Positions 46,371-56,875 of a stretch of 64,000 nt of DNA are shown here, in pieces (position 1 is the first letter of the stretch; every line of letters begins with the position of its first letter). A model generated the notes under the pieces. It did not search any database, was not told the origin of the DNA, and saw nothing but the letters and a program-made list of their open reading frames with translations. A program made the position numbers and the translations under genes. Source of the stretch: Hemerocallis citrina (lineage: Eukaryota > Streptophyta > Magnoliopsida > Asparagales > Asphodelaceae); NCBI GenBank assembly GCA_017893485.1, contig CM030364.1, positions 249,663,122-249,727,121 on the forward strand. Direction: 5' to 3'.

Positions 46371-46760
46371 CCCCTACAACAAAAACTGTATTTAGCGGCA
46401 TTTATACCCCGACGTTTGTGGGAAACGCCGGGGTATGAATGTGTTATTTTGTGGGGAAGCTAAAACGTTAACATACACCGGTGCTTTTAATAAGCGTCGG
46501 GCTATTATGTTATAGGCCGACATTTATTAAACAAACGCCGGCCATTCTGGGGTTTTTATTTACCCTCGCCGCCTCCTATTTTCCCAATTCCCCTTTTACT
46601 AAACCCTTTCTTTGTTATTTCTCTCTCTCTGTCTCTCTCTCTCCCTCCAACGGAATCCGTTCCCGCCGTCCAACATACACCGTCGTCTCCTCCGCCGTGC
46701 TCCGGCCGTCGTCACCTACGTTTCGCTCCTGCCGTCCTCCTCTCCCGCCGTTAGGTAGTA
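46371..46760 (+). mobile_element. CACTA-like terminal fragment
   Basis: CCCTACAACAAAAACTG resembles the CACTACAA-AAAA start of CACTA elements with a changed first bases. It is followed by subterminal CGACGTTTGTGGGAAACGCCG-type inverted units and a CT-rich leader. The other terminus was not found. No transposase. Confidence 0.4.
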
Positions 46761-47782
46761 TAATTATTTATACCTTTTGGTATAAAAAAAAAATTATGAA
46801 TAAAATTATTTGCATTTGGGATTGTGTGAATGAGTAATTAGGAATAATGGAATCTTGTGGGGGAATTTTGACTGTTTAGGGTTTGCTAAATTTGTGGATT
46901 TCTTAATTAAGATTTATAGTTTAGTTAGGTTTTGTTTTTATATTTTGTTTCTTTTCTGATTTATACATAAAGGGTATGTAGGAGTTCTAATATTAGTTGC
47001 ATTTCATTTTTAGGAATTATGGAATCATGAGGAACTAATATGTTTAGGAAACTTTTGTTACAAATCTCAACTCTCCCATTAAAATGTTTATGATATTAGC
47101 TAGTATATTAGCTAATTAGTATGTGCAATGCACGCGAAAGTAAGGTGTGATTAAGATCTATATTGAGTCACTGATTTGTAATGGATGGTCAATAGTCATT
47201 GATCTATATTGAGTCATTGACACATTGCATTACTCCAACTTTGTAGTTATAATATTAGAGATGACTCATACTACAGCTATAGTTATAATATTGTCACCTA
47301 TAGATTTCAAATGTTGTAATAATAAAATAGAGATTATTTTATATAGTGAGTACAACATTGTGAAATTTTTGTACATATAGCACATGGATTAGTTTGGAAA
47401 TTACCTAAACCAACTGCATCCAGCAAAAAATGAAAGAGACTAACAATGATTTAAGACAGGGATCATGTAGAATAGCACAGTTTATATATGTAATATGCAT
47501 AAAACATCAATTCTTAACCCACTTATATTTCTAGCATACAAAGACTTTGCCAATGCATCCCTCGTGTATTTGTTGAGTACAATTTCTCTGACTCCCTAAA
47601 CTATTTGCCCTTATTTGTATTTGTTACACATGCTTAATTGATCTCAATTTTTTTTCAAAACAGTCATATCCACCCAGACCAATGTACATGCATATTTATT
47701 TTGCTCATGAATATGAATTTTTGCTGAGGATTATGTTTATATTTTGGATTCTTCTGATGTCTCCTTTTCTCTAAGGATGCAG
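46761..47782. other. Presumed intron sequence 5' of the first visible myosin exon
   Basis: AT-rich, no terminal repeats and no coding similarity. The preceding myosin exons (P-loop GESGAGKT, NDNSSRF part of switch I) are not present here, nor were they found back to 43239. Confidence 0.5.
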
Positions 47783-47846
47783 GGAAAGTTGATTGAAATT
47801 CATTTTAGCTCAACTGGAAAGATATGTGGAGCCAACATTCAAACTT
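47783..47846 (+). CDS. Myosin VIII exon: switch I end to FLLxK
   Basis: 64 nt between TGCAG and GTAAGA. It encodes GKLIEIHFSSTGKICGANIQT and ends in phase 1. The preceding residues in the family are NDNSSRF, so the exon border splits the ATP-binding switch I motif. Confidence 0.9.
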
Positions 47847-47974
47847 GTAAGAAGAATATTTAGATTCCCTTCTCAGAATTTTGGTGCTAATAAATTACTT
47901 TACCCTTAAACTGACTTTTGACATGAACTCTTTTATCTTTTTGTTTATACCAATGCAAATAACTCTATGAGCAG

Positions 47975-47988
47975 TTTTACTGGACAAG
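47975..47988 (+). CDS. Myosin VIII 14-nt microexon
   Basis: Between TATGAGCAG and GTAAATGG lies TTTTACTGGACAAG. Joined to the T left over from the previous exon it gives F-L-L-D-K, the family's FLLEK. It starts in phase 1 and ends in phase 0, which fits both neighbours. Confidence 0.85.
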
Positions 47989-48074
47989 GTAAATGGCTAG
48001 TCTTATTAATCGTTGTTTCTTAATGTAGGCTTACCCTCCCATTATTTATTTGAATTATGCTGCTAAATTTGCAG

Positions 48075-48159
48075 TCGAGAGTTGTCCAATGTGCTCAAGG
48101 TGAACGTTCATATCACATATTTTATCAGCTCTGTGCTGGTGCTCCTTCATATCTTCGAG
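48075..48159 (+). CDS. Myosin VIII exon SRVVQC...GAPSYLR
   Basis: 85 nt between TTTGCAG and GTAATG. It encodes SRVVQCAQGERSYHIFYQL and CAGAPSYLR, conserved in plant myosins. It ends in phase 1; the next exon supplies AA to complete Glu. Confidence 0.92.
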
Positions 48160-48318
48160 GTAATGATTGTTCCCTTTTGTGCTGTCTTACTCCTACCATG
48201 TACACATAAGCCCCCCATGCTTCATTTTTTAATATTTATTATTGTCCATCCACATTGGTGCTAGTTATCTTTAGTTTTAATTTTTCAATCTTTTTCCTTA
48301 TTCCTTTAAGATCCCTGT

Positions 48319-48906
48319 TGTTACCGCTGATTTCGGTGTGGGGGTGAATAGATAGAATTTGTGAGTCCGAGAAAAACCTGAACAGTTGACTCAGCCTTCT
48401 TGCTCCTGCCGCGACCTGCAAGGAAGTGCGAAACACCGGGGTTGATTCCGGCGACGCACCCTCCGACGCTCTTGTCAGTAATCAGAAAAGATTAAGAAAG
48501 AGCTTAAGTGGTGAAAAAGTGATTAACCTGGTCATGGAGGCAGAGGGGTTGTATTTATAGTCGCCAGGGGAGTTGTTTAAGGGTCTGATTTCCTGTGTAA
48601 CAGCCGGGAGCAAAATCCTCAGTCTGTTTAGGAAATCTTTCCTTGATTCCCGGTGAGAGCAAATCAAGGCCATTGATTTGGCCAAATCATGGATTCTGAT
48701 TTGTCTCTTGTTGGTTTGGGTTCGTCTCGGGTCGGAACCCGTACCCAATAGGTGTGGATCCATTCGTGGGTTATTGGATCTGCGAGAAGGAGATTCAGTA
48801 CCCGCTTTGGATCCGCTTGTATGTGAAATTACCTTTTTACCCCCGAGCATCAAGATTCGTGCCCAATCTGGACGGTTCCGATTTAACCCCATTTTTAGCC
48901 ATATCA
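48319..48906 (-). repeat. Tat copy 3 3' LTR (588 bp)
   Basis: Plus strand TGTTACCGCTGATTTCGG...GCCATATCA. TATA-like CTATAAATAC on the minus strand at 48551-48561. Equal in length to its partner. Confidence 0.95.
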
Positions 48907-48924
48907 CGAGCCCCCCACTCCTAA
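48907..48924 (-). promoter_or_regulatory. Polypurine tract of Tat copy 3
   Basis: The minus strand reads TTTAGGAGTGGGGGGCTCG directly before the LTR. The same tract abuts the 3' LTR of copy 2 (28018). Confidence 0.85.
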
Positions 48925-49324
48925 AGACTGAGTGTGATCAGCCTTTGAGGAGTAGTTTGACGGTTTTGGTGGCTAGCGGAGTTGTATCGGAGTCCATGTG
49001 GAGGGTCCAGAATCTCGAAGGGGGTAGTGAGGTAACCTTTTGACGCCATGCGTTGTTCTCCTGCCATATCGAGTATTTGACGGCTTTTATTCATTTTTTT
49101 CGGGCTATTTATTTAATTTTGCGATGTGTTTACTAATCGTTCGGGGGCCTTAACAGTACTTTCTAGGCAATAATTGTTCGTTCGGAGGCTTAAAAATGTA
49201 TCCCCGAATTTTAATTATTTCCCAGAATTTTTAGTTAATTTCTCCGAATTTTTGGCAATTTTTTCGCAATTTTTAAATAAATAAAGCGATTTAAATAAAT
49301 AAAAAACGTTTTTTAATACTGATT

Positions 49325-50175
49325 TACGGCGTGGCACAATCTGGACCTTTGATCGCCGTCGGGCGTGATTTTCTGAGAGATCTGACGGTCTCCATCGCTC
49401 GGCAGATTTTTCCTCCGTTTGCGAGCTCGGAAAGGCACTCGCTCGGCTGCCGACCGGAGACTAGGGGGTTCGGTGTTCCGAGCGACGTGGCGCAATCTGA
49501 GCCATCGGATGGTGGCGCGTTTCCCCAGAAAATGCTATCTTGTCTTTTAGCGCACGTGGCGCAATCTGGACCGTTCATCATCAAGAGCGCGATTTTTTGG
49601 AAGATCCAACGGTTGTGAGAGCTCGGTGTCTTTTTTCTCCGTTTGCGAGCTCGGAAAGGCACTTGCTCGGTAGCCGACCGAAGACAGGGGGTCTCGGCAG
49701 GCCGAGCGGTGTGGCGCGCTCTGAACCGTCGGATGGCGACGCGCATCTCCAGACGGGCACATTTCTCAAGAAAATACTATCTTGTCGTTTAGTGTCCTCG
49801 GCGAGATCTGGGCCGTCTGATTGAGATCTTACATGAAAGTTGAGGAGAAAGTGGGTTTTCTCCGTTTGCGGGCTCGGGAAGGCACTTGCTCGGTAGCCAA
49901 CCGAAGACAGGGGGTCTCGGCAGGCCGAGCGACGTGGTGTAATCTGAGCCGTCGGATGGCGACGCGCATCTCGAGATGGGCACATTTCCCAAGAAAACAC
50001 TATATTGTCGTTTAGTGTCCTCGGCGAGATCTGGGCCGTCTGATCGAGATCAGGCGCGATTCTTGAGGAGGAAGTGAGTTTTCCCCATTTGCGAGCTCGG
50101 AAAGGCACTTGCTCGGACACCGACCGAAGACGGGTGGTCTCGGCGGGTCGAGTGACGTGGCACAATCTGTTCCGA
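49325..50175. repeat. Tandem repeat of about 235 bp in the 3' region of Tat copy 3 (about four copies)
   Basis: Each unit carries GTGGCGCAATCTG, TATCTTGTCGTTTAGTG, a GATCTGGGCCGTCTGAT segment, TTTTCTCCGTTTGCGAGCTCGG and AAGGCACTTGCTCGG. Further single units lie at 51215-51440 and 56080-56345. Tandem repeats in the 3' region are a known Tat-lineage feature and a source of satellites. Confidence 0.85.
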
Positions 50176-51600
50176 GGTGATCTTGCTTCCAAGGGCATTA
50201 ATGGTGCGTTGGGGTTTGTGCGGCGTTCCACTTTCTTCAGGTCATTAAGGATAACTCCTTCAATTAATGTGAGGCGTTTCAACTTCCGAGGATCATAATG
50301 GCTAGGTCTTGTAGGTTAGGTTATAAGTACTCCACTTTCCTTTGTCATTTCAGTCGCAATCAACATAGAGTTTCAGACCTCGGAGGTATCTACCTTGGGT
50401 AGCTTCTCTTTTGAGGTCCGGAGGGGTGGTTGCTCTTCTGCCTGGTTTTCCCTCTATTCCTGACGGCCCCAAAGTGGATGTCAGGAGCGGGGGGGGGGGG
50501 GGGGAACGAGGCAGTAGTGGTGACGACCGTAGTCCGGACCCGAAGGATGAGATGAGTCGCTTCGGAAGGACGGGTGGTCGCCCTGTTGTCTTGTTCTTTT
50601 CCCATTCCTCACTGCTCCGAAGGGGATGTCAGGAGCAGGGGGGAATAAGGCAGTAGTGGCGACGACCATAGTCCGGACCCGGGGTGTGGGCTACTTAGGA
50701 AGGACGGGTGGTCGTTCTTCCACCAAGATCTTCTGCCTTCCCTGTTTGCTCTGCAGCGGGTGTCAGGGTCGGCAGAGATCCTGGTGGGAGAGGTGATCAT
50801 CCATGTCCGAATCCGAGGGGTGAGCTTGTTCGGAAGGACGAGCGGTTGTTCCTCCGCCATGATTTTTTCCGGACCATCTGAGCTCGTTGTTTGTAACTGT
50901 GAAGGCACGGTTGCCAGAGTCCTTTGCCAGGCCGAGCCTTCCAGTTGCAACCAACTAGCTCGGAATGGTGCGCTTCTCCTGATCTCTGAGTGTTGATGGG
51001 CCCCCTCCCATCTCTGTCTTCCTTCCGGGCTGATGGCTTCTGATGGATGTCAACCCGGAGGAGTTAGAGATGGGGGGAGTGCCGATCTGTTTTTGACTGG
51101 GGCCCGTGGGTCGGCGGAATACCGACCGAGACACGGGACCTGGTGGGTGCTCGCCGAAGGTGGTGCCTTAAAACTTTGAATCAAAATTTTTCCTGGTTCT
51201 TCTTGACATAGGTGGGGCGTCCGAGGATTCAATCGTCCGAGCGACGTGGTGCAATCCGGGCCGTTGGATGATGGCGCGCATCTCAAGACGGACACATTTC
51301 TCAAGAAAACACTATCTTGTCGTCTAGTGTTCTCGGCGAGATCTGGGCCGTCTGATCGAGATCATGCGCGAAAGTTGAGGAGAAAGTGTGTTTTTCTCCG
51401 TTTGCAGGCTCGGGAAGGCACTTGCTCGGATTTCGACCGGACCCTGTTGCAGACAAGTTCGGATCGCGTGTAGCTCGGATTCAGATCCCCTGGGGCTGAG
51501 CTAGTTAACTTGGTGAAGGGGACAGTGGTGATGGGCCTTCGCGACGTTTCGAGAGCAGCCCAAAAGTCGCACTTATTCGTTTGGAAGTCCAAGGGACGTT
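50176..51600. other. Non-coding segment of Tat copy 3 upstream of the antisense gene
   Basis: No product supported. It holds a G homopolymer (about 50490-50505), two related GGTCGCCCTGTTGTCTTG / CAGTAGTGG-GACGACC units (near 50500-50600 and 50640-50720) and one more 235-bp-type unit. Confidence 0.6.
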
Positions 51601-51609
51601 CCATTTTTA

Positions 51610-51617
51610 CTATAAAT
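51610..51617 (+). promoter_or_regulatory. TATA box of the antisense gene in Tat copy 3
   Basis: CTATAAAT about 195 bp before ATG 51808, followed by a pyrimidine-rich leader (CTCTCTCTTCAGCTCTC). It suggests that the antisense gene has its own promoter, separate from the LTR. Confidence 0.55.
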
Positions 51618-51807
51618 CTTCACCCTCCCTTAGACCAAGTCTCATTTTTTACTTTTACTCTCTCTCTTCAGCTCTCACTTTGCTTCGAAGTTTTCAGCTC
51701 TCTGGTGGCGGTGCTAGCTGTCGCGGTAGCGTTCCTTGCTTCCGGTGAACTTTCCGACCGTACATATCACTTCAAGGTCAGTCTCTTTCCCTTCTCTCTT
51801 AGAAAAA

Positions 51808-54222
51808 ATGGTTAAGATCTCGGATGAGACCCCCGCCTCGGAGCAAGCCGTTGGCCGAGGGGATAGAGGGAAGGAGGTAGTGGAGCCGAGCGATCAGAAT
51901 GTCATTTGTCCGGACAGAGTGGGTGAAGTCGCCGAGCTGCCTAAGGAGGTTGCGGCGGTATCCCGGGAGGGCAAGGCCGTGGTCACGATCATGGAGACGC
52001 CGAGGACGGCGGGAGCATTCGGTCGGCAGTCCATTTCTTTGTCGAGTGTAGGGGGCGTGCGGGACTACGCCGAGGACACCTTGGAGAGAGTGACCCAAGG
52101 CACGGCGAAGTTGGTGGAAGAGAACGAGCCCAGGGAGCTATCCGAGGTGGACCATACTATCTCGTCTCTCACCGAGGGTGACCTTCGCCTGATCCGAGAG
52201 GGCTTCCGGATCCCGCTTGAGTATGTACTGCTCCTCCCCGGGCCGGGTTTCCGAGCCAACACAAAGTCCTCGTCGGACGTGTGCGTCTTCCCGGTCGACT
52301 CCCTTATTGCCGGACTCCGCTTTCCCCTCCACCCGTTCGTGGTTGAAGTCCTGGTCTGGTACGGTTTGAGCCCCGCCCAGCTGATGCCGAACACATGGAG
52401 GCACGTCGTGGTGTTCGTCCTCCGATGCCAAGAAGTCGGCGGCAAGCCGACTATGTTCCTCTTTCGGAGTCTCTTCCGACCTTGCCAGCCAAGGCGAGAC
52501 GAACAGAGGTTCTTCCTTTCTCCTCGGACAGGCGTGAAGTTGATCGAGAATCCGTACTCGATCAAACATTGGAAGGAGAAGTACTTCCTCGTCCGAGCCC
52601 TGACGCCGTGGGTGATCCCGACGGTTTGGGCGAAGGAAGGTCTGCCCAAGCGGACCAAGAAGGAGGCGGTGCTGAGTGATGAGGAGGCAGAGGTCCAGAG
52701 GAGGCTCCTCGCCCTGCCAGCGTTGAGCTGGAAAGATATTACTGAGGAGGAACTGTTCCGGGGGGGTCTCAGTCCGATCGACCCTAGTATGCTTCTGGTA
52801 TTTATACTCTCTGTTTAAAGTTCATGAAAATTTCTCTAAGTTTTTTCATTCGGCTTTTGCAGAGACGATGAAGCTGGACTACAAAGCTCTGGTGGCGAAG
52901 GGCAGGTCAGAGCAGGAGAAGAAGAAGAGGCCGTTGGCCGGGCCTCAGGACAGCCGAGCCCCGAAGAAGCCCTCGGTGGCGAGGCTCGCCGACCAGCCGA
53001 AGGTCATGGTCCTCGAGCAGGGGGATGTCATGATCCTCGACCCTCCGACCTCGAATGCGCCGGTCCTTGACCCTCCGACCTCGGATGCGCCGGTCCTCGA
53101 CCCTCCGACCTCGGATGTGCCGACACCGATCTCGAAGGGAGATACTCCCGGCTCGTCGAGCGGTGTGTTCAGCGCGAAGGAGGCATTGTCCCTCCAAGTT
53201 CCGCCCCTCACTGCCGATGCGGAGAAGATCTTGACCGAGCGTCATAAGCAGATCTTCGTCCCCGACTGGCAGGTGATGAACGTCGACGGCTTCTTGGGCG
53301 ACGGGAACATCTGCATGGAGGCAGTGAGGCACCTGCCGACCCCGAAGGATCGAGCGACCCTGAAGGCCGGGATGGCAGGGGACGCTATAATGCAGATTGC
53401 TCGGAATACTATGTCGGTAAGTGGGCCGAACTTTCCTTCATCCAAATTTCTTCCTTATAATTTTTCTAAGTTCTTGGATTCGGATTTTAACGTGTTGTTC
53501 TCTTTCAGACTCTCTGCCACTTCAACTTCCTGGTCGAGGAGTTGGCGAACAAGGAGCGGGAGAACGAGCGGGAGAGGGCAGAGTGCGTCAAGGTCGCGCA
53601 GCAGCTTGATGCCGAGCAGCTTCTCTCGACAAAGAGGGCTGCTGCAGTAGGGGGCCTAGAGAAGCAGCTGGCCGACGCCATTTAGCTGTCGAAGGACACG
53701 GCGGCCAAGCTTGAGAAGGAGGCGGTCGAGCTGAAGGAGGAGCTGGCCAACGCTCGGTCGGGAGCGGAGAAAGAGGTTGCCGAGCTGAAGGAGGCGCTGG
53801 CCAAGGCTCGGTCGGAAGCGGAGACGGCTCGGAAGAGGGCCGAGAAGATCAAGGCCAAACACCTGAAGAAGGTGAAGAAGGTGAAGAAGGCCGTGCAGGA
53901 GGAGGCCGCGCAGCACATGCTCCAGAACATGGAGGATGCCTACGGTCGAGCCTTGCAACATGTAGCCGCCAAGAACCCGGGCTTCGACACATCCATCTAC
54001 CACTTTTACGACCCCGTGGAAGGGGGGGAGAGTGTTCCCGAGGGGCTGCTGGGTCCCGAGGGAGAGACGGAAGTCGTCGAAGGCCCTGGGAAGACCGAGG
54101 CTGAGGGCGAGGAGGAGGACGACTCTGAGGAGGAGAGTTGGAGCGAAGGCGGAGGCGAGGACGATGGCGAGGACAAGACCGGGGGGTCGACGGACCCGAG
54201 CGGCAAAAAGGTCGACCCCTGA
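51808..54222 (+). pseudogene. Antisense gene 1 of Tat copy 3 (putative gypsy-type transposon protein)
   Basis: Opposite to gag-pol. It starts MVKISDETPASEQ at 51808. Exon 1 (to 52797) holds the conserved domain LTEGDLRLIREGFRIPLEY ... FPVDSLIAGLRFPLHPFV ... LNPNTW-like MPNTWRHVVVF ... FLVRALTPW. This matches a plant family called putative gypsy-type transposon, whose function is unknown. A short intron (about 52798-52864) leads to exon 2, with an LDPPTSDAPV repeat (three copies). A clear GTAAGT-TTTCAG intron (53417-53508) follows, then a long charged coiled coil (ELANKERENERERAE, LAKARSEAETARKRAEK) and an acidic tail to TGA 54222. A TAG at 53683-53685 interrupts the coiled coil in the frame used. 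The amber suggests decay; otherwise the gene is well preserved. Confidence 0.8.
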
Positions 54223-54435
54223 CTCGGTTGTCTTTTTTTAGTCTTTTGTTGTTTTGTTTCTTTTGTAAGCCTCATTGCGGACTGGCCACCGCTTTTGTAA
54301 AACCTTCTCATCGGTTTTGAATGAAAAACATTTTGTTTGGCCAAAATTTGTCCAAGTGTTGAGCTTCGGATTTGTGTGTGACTAGTTGTAGATGTTTCCG
54401 TGTATTGTCCCATCGGATTTATCTCCACTTTTCAG

Positions 54436-55873
54436 GTGAAGTTCGGTCCGATCACGGAGGTTGTATACCTTCGGAAGGAGCAGGCAAAAATGAAGGGCGA
54501 GCTGTTTCAGAGTCGGCAGAATCGATTTCTCCTGCTCGGCAGGTTGGAGGAGACGAAGGCAGCTCTGCGGAGGTACTGTCGCGAGCTGTGGCAACTGCGG
54601 AAGTACCCCCCAGCTCCTTGTCCCGAAGGCGAAGTCGAGAGGCTCCGTAGAGAGATCACTGCCGACGAGCAGAAGAATGACGACCTTTTGGCGGAGGTCC
54701 AATACTTGGAGTTAGCGGAGAAAGAACGCTCGGCGGAGGGAGAGGAGCTGACTTCCGAGCTGGAGAAAGCGTCGACCGAGCGCAGGAGGCTATTGGCCGA
54801 AGTCGACAAGCTCAGAAGGATCACGATAGATAGGGGGATCGAGGTCACCCATTACCGACGGCTTGCGACCGATAGTGCCAAGGCCTCGGGCTCGTCGAGG
54901 GCCCCTCGACCGAAGAAGTTGGCGAAGGACGACGCCTTGAGGGATAGAATCATCGAACTAGAGGAGGAGGTCGCGTCGCTCAAGCCCCTGCCCGAGAGAG
55001 CCAACGTCCGGAGCACATCGTGTACCCGCGAAGAGAGCGAGAGAGGGATTACATTTTACGAACTTGCGACACGCTTGCCCTCGGTCAGACGGAGTCCAGC
55101 CGACGTTCAGAGTAGTGCGGCCGTTTCGTCGAGCGGGGCTTCGTTCGGCGCCGCGGTTAGGACCAGCAGCGAAGGGGGATCGCGCTTCGTTGGTTTAGGG
55201 TCGAGCTCGGAGGGCAGGCCTCGTCGTCCTCGCGTTTCCCTAAACCGAAGCATTCCCCTTCTGAAGAGGCCCTAACCATGTCGTTTTCCATTTTTGTTGG
55301 TTGTTGTAAAAATCTAATTGTAGGGTGGTTGGTCCGTCTGTAACACTATTATGTCTGAATGCGAATCTTTTTGGAAAATTTTCAAGTGTTAGACTTCGAC
55401 AGTGTATTGAAACCTTGCTATCTGTTTTCCCCTTTTTTCAGCTCGAGGCGTCCGATTCATATGCTGATCTGTACGGCTCGGATGATGACTCTGAATCCGA
55501 AGCCTCTTCTGGGACGGCGGCTGTGAGTCCTAGGAGTGTTGAGCTGGAGTTACGCCGAGCTGAAGGTGAGCGGGCTCACCTTTTGTCTGTCCTCGACCTT
55601 CGGGAAGCCGAGATCCAATGTCTGGAGAATAGGATCGCCGAGCTGAACCCTGCAGAAGGGGACAAGGACTCGCAAACCGCGTTCAGCAACGCTCTTCGGG
55701 TCAAGTGTATTCGGCACAGCCAGTCGAAGATCATAGCCGAGCGGGATGATTTGCTCTCGGAGATTCGACACTTGCAGACTGTGGTAGCGAAGCTCCGGAA
55801 CGGTGCAGGGGAGCTACCAGCCGAGGAGGACGAACAGTCCGCCGAACAGTCCAGTGAAGATTTTTCCATATGA
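54436..55873 (+). CDS. Antisense gene 2 / 3' exons in Tat copy 3 (coiled-coil)
   Basis: Two open segments each begin right after a splice-acceptor-like TTTTCAG. 54436-55275 (VKFGPITEVVYLRKEQAKMKG ... EEVASLKPL ... Ser-rich tail to TAA) and 55442-55873 (LEASDSYADLYGSDDDSES ... ELRRAEGERAHLLSVLDL ... to TGA) are rich in heptad-like E/K/L/A, so they probably form coiled coils. They may be exons joined to gene 1 by alternative splicing or separate genes; the sequence does not decide. An AATAAA lies downstream at 55958-55963. The function is unknown and no homologue was recognised beyond antisense coiled-coil ORFs of the lineage. Confidence 0.6.
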
Positions 55874-56875
55874 GGGCTAAGTGTAGTGGGTCGGCGTCGT
55901 GTATCTTGTTTCCAAACACTTTGTAACCATGTGTTTTGTATTGAGGTCTGATTGCTTAATAAAATATCTTTTGTTGCTCTGCATATATGTCTTGCTTATA
56001 ACTGTGTTGGTCGCGCCAAGGTCCTTGAACCGAGCATGTTATTTCCGTCGGCGAGAGTGTCTGAACCGAACGGGTTCCCATGAGTACGGTATTTTGTCGT
56101 TTAGCGACTCTGACAAGGTACGGCGCAAAATTCTAGGCGGCCCTGTCCCCAAGAAAGTGCCATTTTGTCGTTTAGTGGAGGTGCGAATCTCGAGGCGGCT
56201 CAGTTCCCAAGAAAACGTTATCTTGTCGTTTAGCGCAGGTGGCAAGATCTGAGCCGTCTGATCGAGATCATGCACGAAAGTTGAGGAGAAAGTACGTTTT
56301 CTCCATTTGCGAGCTCGGGAAGGCACTTGCTCGGTGACCGACCGGAGACGTAGGGCTTCGGTCCTCGGCTTCTGGCCAAGATCGCTCGGATTACGTAGCC
56401 GTCCGAAGACAGGGGGTCTCGGCGTCGACCCTCTGGAAAAGCTTGGACAGACTGGGTGCCAAGTGCTGGAGCCCGGGACCATCTTTGTAGCTCGACAGTT
56501 GTGGGAGCAATTCCGAACGGCGATCTACCCCTGGTTCGTCCGGAGACGAGCCGAGGAGGTAAAGTCGAGCCGAGTGTTGGACTCCGAACCATCGGTGTAG
56601 TTCAACGGTTGTGGGAGCAATTCCGAACGGCGATCTATCCCTGGCTAGTCCTGAGACGAGCCGAGGAGGTAAAGTCGAGCCGAACGTGGACTCCGAACCA
56701 TTGGTTGAAATCGCTATTTAAAAAGCAGGTGGTAAGGGGGGAGAGAAACATGCGAATTCACAAACACAATAGAGCTTTCTTTATTGATAATTGACGGCGA
56801 ACCGTTTTACATAGTACAATTTATGAAAATAGGTTACAAGTCGGAGGACTGGAATGGCTCGATACTCCGTGATAC
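55874..56875. other. Convergent 3' region between antisense gene and pol, Tat copy 3
   Basis: Holds AATAAA (55958-55963) for the plus strand. It also has three TATTTTGTCGTTTAG / TATCTTGTCGTTTAG copies (56090, 56161, 56219) and two repeats of TTGTGGGAGCAATTCCGAACGG (about 56499 and 56602). These repeats relate to the 114-bp unit of copy 2. No gene. Confidence 0.75.
55958..55963 (+). terminator. Poly(A) signal after the antisense gene
   Basis: AATAAA 85 bp after the last antisense stop codon, in a T-rich context. Confidence 0.5.

Noticed and set aside
53656..54003. Leu-rich minus-strand frame under the antisense gene
   Set aside because: Shadow of a Lys/Glu/Ala-rich coiled coil on the plus strand.
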